Assembly (NCBI GenBank): GCA_963969395.1
Contig: OZ017795.1
Location: 9,858,001 to 9,922,000, forward strand
Source: Pseudoscleropodium purum
Lineage: Eukaryota; Streptophyta; Bryopsida; Hypnales; Brachytheciaceae
DNA: 64,000 bases
Reading direction: 5' to 3'
Below, in pieces: positions 58,388 to 64,000 of this stretch. The translations under genes were made by a program, and so were the position numbers. The notes below the pieces were generated by a model that made no database searches, had not been told where the DNA came from, and saw only the letters and a program-made list of their open reading frames with translations. Each line of letters opens with the position of its first letter. The stretch's first letter is position 1.

Positions 58388-61300
58388 CACATTTGATTTT
58401 GTCCATCAATGAAAGTAGTAGTGTCATGTACTTTGTACCAAGGCACTCTCACACAATTTCAAAATGTGTTATCTTTAACAACATGATGACATTGTGCACA
58501 TTGCCTAAATACACATAAACCATTAGATAACTTCATGTAGACATCTCCTATTTGTATGAATTTGATCAAAATTAAATGTGACACAATGGTACTAAGAACG
58601 AATTGACAAACACCGTGCCAAAATCATTGCCAAGCTTGGGCAGACAATGGCTAAAATAGGACTCAAGAGGATTCTAATAAGAAATAAAAGATACTTTGGT
58701 CCTCTATCTTCTTGCAATGTTGATTGGAATGTTTTGCCTTATACTATTTTAGATCCCTTTCAAGCACATTTTTTGGCAAAGTACACTCTTCTGGAGAGCC
58801 CTAGCACAAGCTTATAGACACTAATAAATTTATTCACATCTTGTTAAATAATTGACCACTTTGTTTCCAAAGACCTAGACCACTTCTTTTCCTTCCTTAC
58901 AAATTGGTTTTCAAAGTAGTTTCTTGCCACTCTCTCTCCAAATGCTTGAGATTGTTGTTCATTGATTCATATCATGTGATAGAATCCTACAAGATATGAA
59001 AGAACAATTGCACCCGTTGCCTCTTTTCCTTAGAATATTTTTTACCACCTTCTTCATCTAGAATCTCTTAGTCATAACCTTTGAGAATTGATGCAAAACT
59101 TTCTAAAACAAAGTATATAGTCCTCTAGAAAAAATAAAAATAATTTTGTGTAGGAGACAACATTTCACTACTTGAGGAATATGGTCTAGTTGAAGACAAA
59201 AGCAACAAAAACATGTGTTGACTTCTCTTGTGAGTTAGGAATACTTGGTAAGAACTAGCTATCAATATGTTCCTCTTGATTTTCTCTTCATGAAATTCAA
59301 CACAAAAAACAACAAGTGGATTGCCTAGCCTTGGATAGATGAGACTTTCAACCTCTTGGCTAGTAACCATTGACCCCAAAGATCATACCATGGTTGGAGT
59401 CCCTTGAACAAACAAGGTATGTGAATTTCATTTATTCATTTTTTTTTCACTTTTACAAAGTCAACAAACTTTGAATGCTCATATCTCTTTCATAGTAAGT
59501 CTGTTTTTCATGAAACTTGTTGGAAACAATATATATTGAAGTTTAGTTTTAGTGGTAAATTTTTTTAGTTTAATCTAACTTATTTGAAAATTTAACAAAC
59601 ATTTTTCTAGAATTTTTTGGCCAAATTCTAGATCAATTTTTGAGTAGTTCAAATTTAAAAGTTTGAATAGTTCAAAACTTGAATTTTGAATAGTTGGAAA
59701 TTTAAATTAATATTTTAATTCCTAAATTCATATTTCAATCCTAATGTTTGAATAGTTCAAAATTAGTCTTTTGTTCTATCTTGAATCTACTTTTCTTTAA
59801 AAATTTAAAGAATAATTGAAAATAAAGTGCTTTAACTTCTTTGAGAATTTTTTTTAAAGACTTTGAATTCAATTTTTCAATACAATTTTTTTAATTCAAT
59901 ATCCACAGTGCAAAGTTCTTCCACAAATGGTAGTCAAAGACTCAAAGTCATTTGAAATTGCCGGTTAGCATCCCATAAACTTTTTGTTTCCAACTTTGAA
60001 TCCTAATGTCTTCCAATTTGTACAATCAAACTTCATGAAATTTTTAGTAACGATTTAAGACAAGTGAAGTACAAGATCTTCATTAAAGGAAATTTGAGGC
60101 AAGGAGAAAGCCATTTCAGGATTGTTCACCTTATTGTAAACCAACAATAGGTTGTTAGAATTTTTAAATAATAAAAAATGGAAAAAATGGAAATTTTATC
60201 TTAAGTGAAATATTGTTTATTATTATTATCCAACATGGTAGTTATTATGCCATATTTGATAGTTGCTAGTTGTTGCAACTGAGTGTCTACAGTTCAAAGG
60301 AATTTGCAACCCTATAGAGAAGGTGAATCTCTTCTAAAGATGGTTCAACTCTATATAAAATATTATTTTGCCTTTATTGGATGAACACATTAGAATTAAT
60401 AATTTTGAGTAGTTTTTGATAAAAAAAATGACCTTGGTAAGTTAGGGCTTGTAGAGCTCAAATTTGAGTAGTTCAATCAAAGCTTGAAATTAAATTATAA
60501 ATAATTCAAACATTAAACTTTTCTTTTAAGAACCTTAGAATTCAAATCAAATTACAATTCTAATAGAATTAAATCAAAAGTGATCTTAGAAAAATAAAAC
60601 CATATATAAAATAACTCAACTAAAAAATATCCAAAACCTACTACGAATACTTGTTGTATTATACTTCAAAATATAGTCAAGGATTCAACCAATATATAAG
60701 TTTGAAATTTAATCAAATTATAATCTATAAAAAACTAAATAAGAATTGCATTAGAATTCAAATTCTAATTAGATTTGAATTGATTCGAATTGAATCAAAG
60801 TTTGAATTTTCATTAAATCATTTGAATCTAAATTGGATTTAGAATTGAATTTGATTAAATTCTGATCAAATTCTAAATTTGATTCATATTCCATAAAATA
60901 TTCCAAAATATTTTAAAGATTCTCCAAAGATTGTAATAGATTTCTAAAAGATTGTAAAATATCCTTAAAATATTCTAAGTATTCTAAAAGGTTCTTAAAA
61001 GATTTCCAAAAGATTCTTGAATTTCCTAAAAATTGATAATAATTATTTTAAATTGGTCAAGTGCTCAAAACAACAAAAGAATGTTGATTCACAATGAACC
61101 AATCCAAAGCCTATTGATGTGGTCCATACAAATGCATTTGATTATGAGAATTTATTTTTTATATATTAATACCAACAAACTTGTGTTGGTTTTGTTTTGG
61201 TTTTCAATGATTCTACAATTGTGTTAATTTGTTGCACCTTTTAATTTGTAGATTAGATAGAGCGAGAATGTCGGGTCTAAAATTTGAACCACACTACATT

Positions 61301-62700
61301 AAAAAAATGGCTAGGCACTTTTTGCCTTGTGAGACATAGTGGTGCATTGAAGATCCGACACCCTGCACCAATCCACCTTTAAAGTTATTAAAAAAGTTCT
61401 TTCCTTTCCTCTCACTAGCCTCCATGTCTTCCACTAAGGCCATAGTTAAAGTTGACCAAGTTAATGTGAGTCTAAAATCGTTTGCTATAGAAGCCCTTCA
61501 TTGTCAAGCAAATCAATAGGAGTGATGGGAGGAACAATACAACTTGTACTATGAAGGGATGTTGGTGTAGAGTTATTTTTCTCTTGACATATATGATAAG
61601 CCTAGAGTAGTGTTGTCAAGGCCCTAGATAAGGCTTAGTAACAATGCTCTTGGAGCATCCCCATCTGCCTCGTAAAATAAATAACTTGTTGCCACAGGCT
61701 TCCAAAAGTGTCCTATTAGATTTTCAAAATGGATGACTTATTCATTAGCTAACTTGTAAAATGGGAGTCAGCTTGCAAAATTGAGTATGTTTGCAAGCCT
61801 ACAGACAACTTGTAAACAACATAAAAAACAACATCAAGTAAAATTGCAGCAACTTTCTACAAATTGTGGTATCTATGGAGTTCAATTGTTTTCACCTATG
61901 TTTCAAAGTTTTTTTGTTTTTTTTTCCCCTTTGAGTGTCTCTAATTGACGGGTTAATTTTGAATGTAATTGAACAATTTCATTGATAGATTTAGTTTTAA
62001 ATGTCATTAGTTTTTGAATCAATACATCAGTGTTGCCTTTTTGAAGTGAATCAATCTTATCTTACCCTAGTGAATTGAATCAATCTTGCTTTGGTTTGTT
62101 TTGTTGCATTGACTTTGCAATTCTACAATCCAAGAAGAGCTCAAGAAATTTTATATTGCACAATTGCACAATTCCTAATCAATCATTCTTCAGCAAATGT
62201 GCAACTTAGAATTGTAGTGAATGAATGATTTTACTCCAATTTTTTGGTAACAACATTGATGAAAGTTCATTGTAGTCGCCTAGAGTTTTCTTTTTGAAAC
62301 AAGCATATTCAAGAAACACATTGCAAGGGTTTTTATGTCAGGAAGAGAGGTTGATTTCACACAAGGTTAAGAACCTGCTACCACTAAGTATTGAATCCGC
62401 AACCACACCATTTGGTTTGGATACCTCACTACCATCACTTAGTAGTTTAGGGTCATCTTGAACATGTCATTTGGAGCTTTTCACCTTGAAAGTGTCCGCT
62501 TAACATGTCATAGGTGGGGTGGTCCATTTCCACTTGGCTTGCAAAGTGGATGGCCTCCCATTTTTGCAAGCCGGGTGGTGATGCTCAAACTTGCTCTAAA
62601 GCATTCACACTCCCCCGCCCCTCCTTCTATCCAAGCCAAGGAGGATTGACCCTTCTATTGCCCCATCTTTTACCCTTGTAGAAAATCCTGAAATTTTTTA
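58388..62700. other. AT-rich DNA right of the hAT element; no confident gene
   Basis: Mostly AT-rich. A short run at 61,422-61,519 (MSSTKAIVKVDQVNVSLKSF, then a TAG) is protein-like but isolated. AT-rich GAATTGAATCAAA-type and AGATTNTAAAA-type simple repeats fill 60,530-61,030. No RNA gene, promoter or intact element was recognised. Confidence 0.45.
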
Positions 62701-63185
62701 TTTGCCACATATAATAAAATTTGCAAATTCTAAATTCATATTTGCAATCAAAGACTCTGAATTAGTCAAGGGTCATGATGAAATACAAAATTGAAGGGGC
62801 ACAAAATACGGGGCAATTTTGACATTTATCCTCCAATGGGCCAATAAAGGGGTCTGTCCTCCCTGGCCCTCTGTCCATTGATCGATTTTTCTGGTTTGAA
62901 AATTGGTTTCCGTATTACTGTAGGCAGGGAATCCCATATTTCAAATTGGATTTCATTTTCAGTGTAGCCCAGCCAATCAGGGATTGGGACCCCACCCACC
63001 AATCCGCTTGCAGGAACTGGCCCAACAAATCCCGGCATGCGAAAAGCAACCGAGAAAGGGCGCTCCAGGGCCCAGGAGCCCGGGCCAGTCACGCCCTATT
63101 CACACAGCACGCGCCACCGCCACGACGAGAACCGTGAACCCGTCCTCCATCCTGCCACGAGCAGGCGCCCACGTCGACGCCTCCA

Positions 63186-63193
63186 TATAAATA
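63186..63193 (+). promoter_or_regulatory. TATA box of a plus-strand gene at the right edge
   Basis: TATAAATA in the context CCATATAAATAGTCTGAGC lies in a GC-rich island that begins near 62,820. Transcription would start near 63,215-63,225. Downstream sequence (63,240-63,620) looks like an untranslated leader. The context closely resembles the carbonic anhydrase TATA box at 4956. Confidence 0.55.
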
Positions 63194-63820
63194 GTCTGAG
63201 CTGGACAAGAGCCGCGAAGGAGGCATAATATCTGGCCACATCATAAGCGTAAAGGGACGCTTTTGGGCCAAAAAGCTGTGGCAGGAAAGCAGGACAAGTC
63301 TGCCAAATCTGCAAATCGAGGCCCGCCGATGTGCTCCTCGCCCATTGGGCTCCTCAACAGTTCGCAGTTGCCATTCCATTCCAGTCTTAGAAACACTCCA
63401 TAATCAATCAGCCATTCGGCCCTCTTCCTAGCTCCCGATGCTTTAGTAGTTACCTGCGAAGCTCTTCGCACGGGACCCATCTCGCGGTTTGCATCAGGTC
63501 CGATCCATCATCGGGTTGCATTGGGGTTGCATTCTGGGAGAGAATCAATCAAGCTTCTGAAGCTCTCAGCTATAATGGATTTGCAACCCGCGATCTGAAT
63601 TCCTCTGGGGATCGGAGATCATGAGCTGTGAGCTATGGCCAGCCGGACTCGTGCTGCGTTTGGAGAGATGGGGATGTGAGGAATGAGTGGGTGAGTGGGT
63701 GAGTTTGTGAGTTTGCGAAGAGCTTGTGGGAGGAGATATGGATTGTGGGTCTTGGGGGGATTCGTCTTGTTTGTGATGGGGGGATTCGTGTTGTTGGATT
63801 AGCTGTGGGTCTCACCAACA

Positions 63821-64000
63821 ATGCAGCAAGTTCCCAACCCTGGAGATTGCGCCTCCTCCGACACGACTTCCAGCCATGTGCCGCGGTGGAGCCGAATTCC
63901 GAGGATGCAGCTACTTCGCAACAGGAACGACCAGCGAGTGCCGTTCTACATTGATCAGACCGTGCCCGTCTGGCCTCTGCGGCAGACTGTCCGCCGCAGC
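63821..64000 (+). CDS. Possible start of a protein-coding gene, cut by the window end
   Basis: From ATG 63,821 a frame stays open for 60 codons to the window edge: MQQVPNPGDCASSDTTSSHV and on, through RVPFYIDQTVPVWPLRQTVR. It lies about 600 bp downstream of a TATA box in a GC-rich island. The GC bias leaves a second frame open as well. An alternative model starts at ATG 63,635 (MASRTRAAFGEMG) with a donor at GAT|GTGAGG and an acceptor at GCAG near 63,826. No domain can be named from this length. Confidence 0.35.
   Translation, partial: MQQVPNPGDCASSDTTSSHVPRWSRIPRMQLLRNRNDQRVPFYIDQTVPVWPLRQTVRRS

Noticed and set aside
61422..61519. Short frame MSSTKAIVKVDQVNVSLKSF
   Set aside because: Only about 30 codons before a stop, no continuation in any frame, no promoter; too little to call a gene or pseudogene.

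Overview
This is nuclear DNA from a plant with a large, gene-poor, AT-rich genome. The evidence is spliced genes with GT-AG introns, a signal-peptide alpha-carbonic anhydrase of plant type, AAACCCT/TTTAGGG (Arabidopsis-type) telomere-like motifs, TATAAATA core promoters, and many miniature transposons. Only three intact genes and the start of a possible fourth can be supported in 64 kb. A seed-free land plant (moss, liverwort, lycophyte or fern) would fit, but the species cannot be named from the sequence alone.

Layout. 1-3.3 kb is AT-rich with no gene. 3.3-8.7 kb carries a seven-exon alpha-carbonic anhydrase gene on the plus strand, with a TATA box upstream and hairpin repeats in its flank and introns. 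12.3-16.3 kb carries a nine-exon M18 aspartyl-aminopeptidase-like gene on the minus strand, in which the usual catalytic FDHEE motif reads FDSGE. 18.0-20.7 kb carries an unrecognised cysteine-rich gene on the minus strand; its second exon lies between two arms of a ~350-bp inverted repeat. 20.7-48.6 kb is AT-rich repeat country: TTAA-flanked 0.94-kb elements, Tourist-like and CACTA-like miniature elements, tandem repeats and broken coding fragments. At the right edge (63-64 kb) a GC-rich island with a TATA box begins another plus-strand gene, cut by the window end.

The most striking object is a 9.73-kb hAT-type DNA transposon (48,649-58,379) with a perfect 8-bp target duplication (TATTACAC) and CARGGTTGAC terminal repeats. 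It holds two divergently oriented genes. One is a BED/DUF659/hAT-dimerisation transposase (minus strand). The other is a protein-kinase-like gene (plus strand). Four GC-rich blocks packed with GCGGAC/GTCCGC motifs, and associated with telobox-like TTTAGGG motifs, sit at the two ends and in front of each gene. Both genes are broken almost only by stops that C-to-T or G-to-A changes would create, as expected of a methylated, silenced element. I do not recognise this transposase-plus-kinase combination from any described hAT family.

A second theme is a family of ~936-941-bp elements with TTAA target sites and CCCCTAAA ends, which looks like a non-autonomous piggyBac-type family. One copy sits inside a tandem repeat array, so the empty site can be read from neighbouring units.
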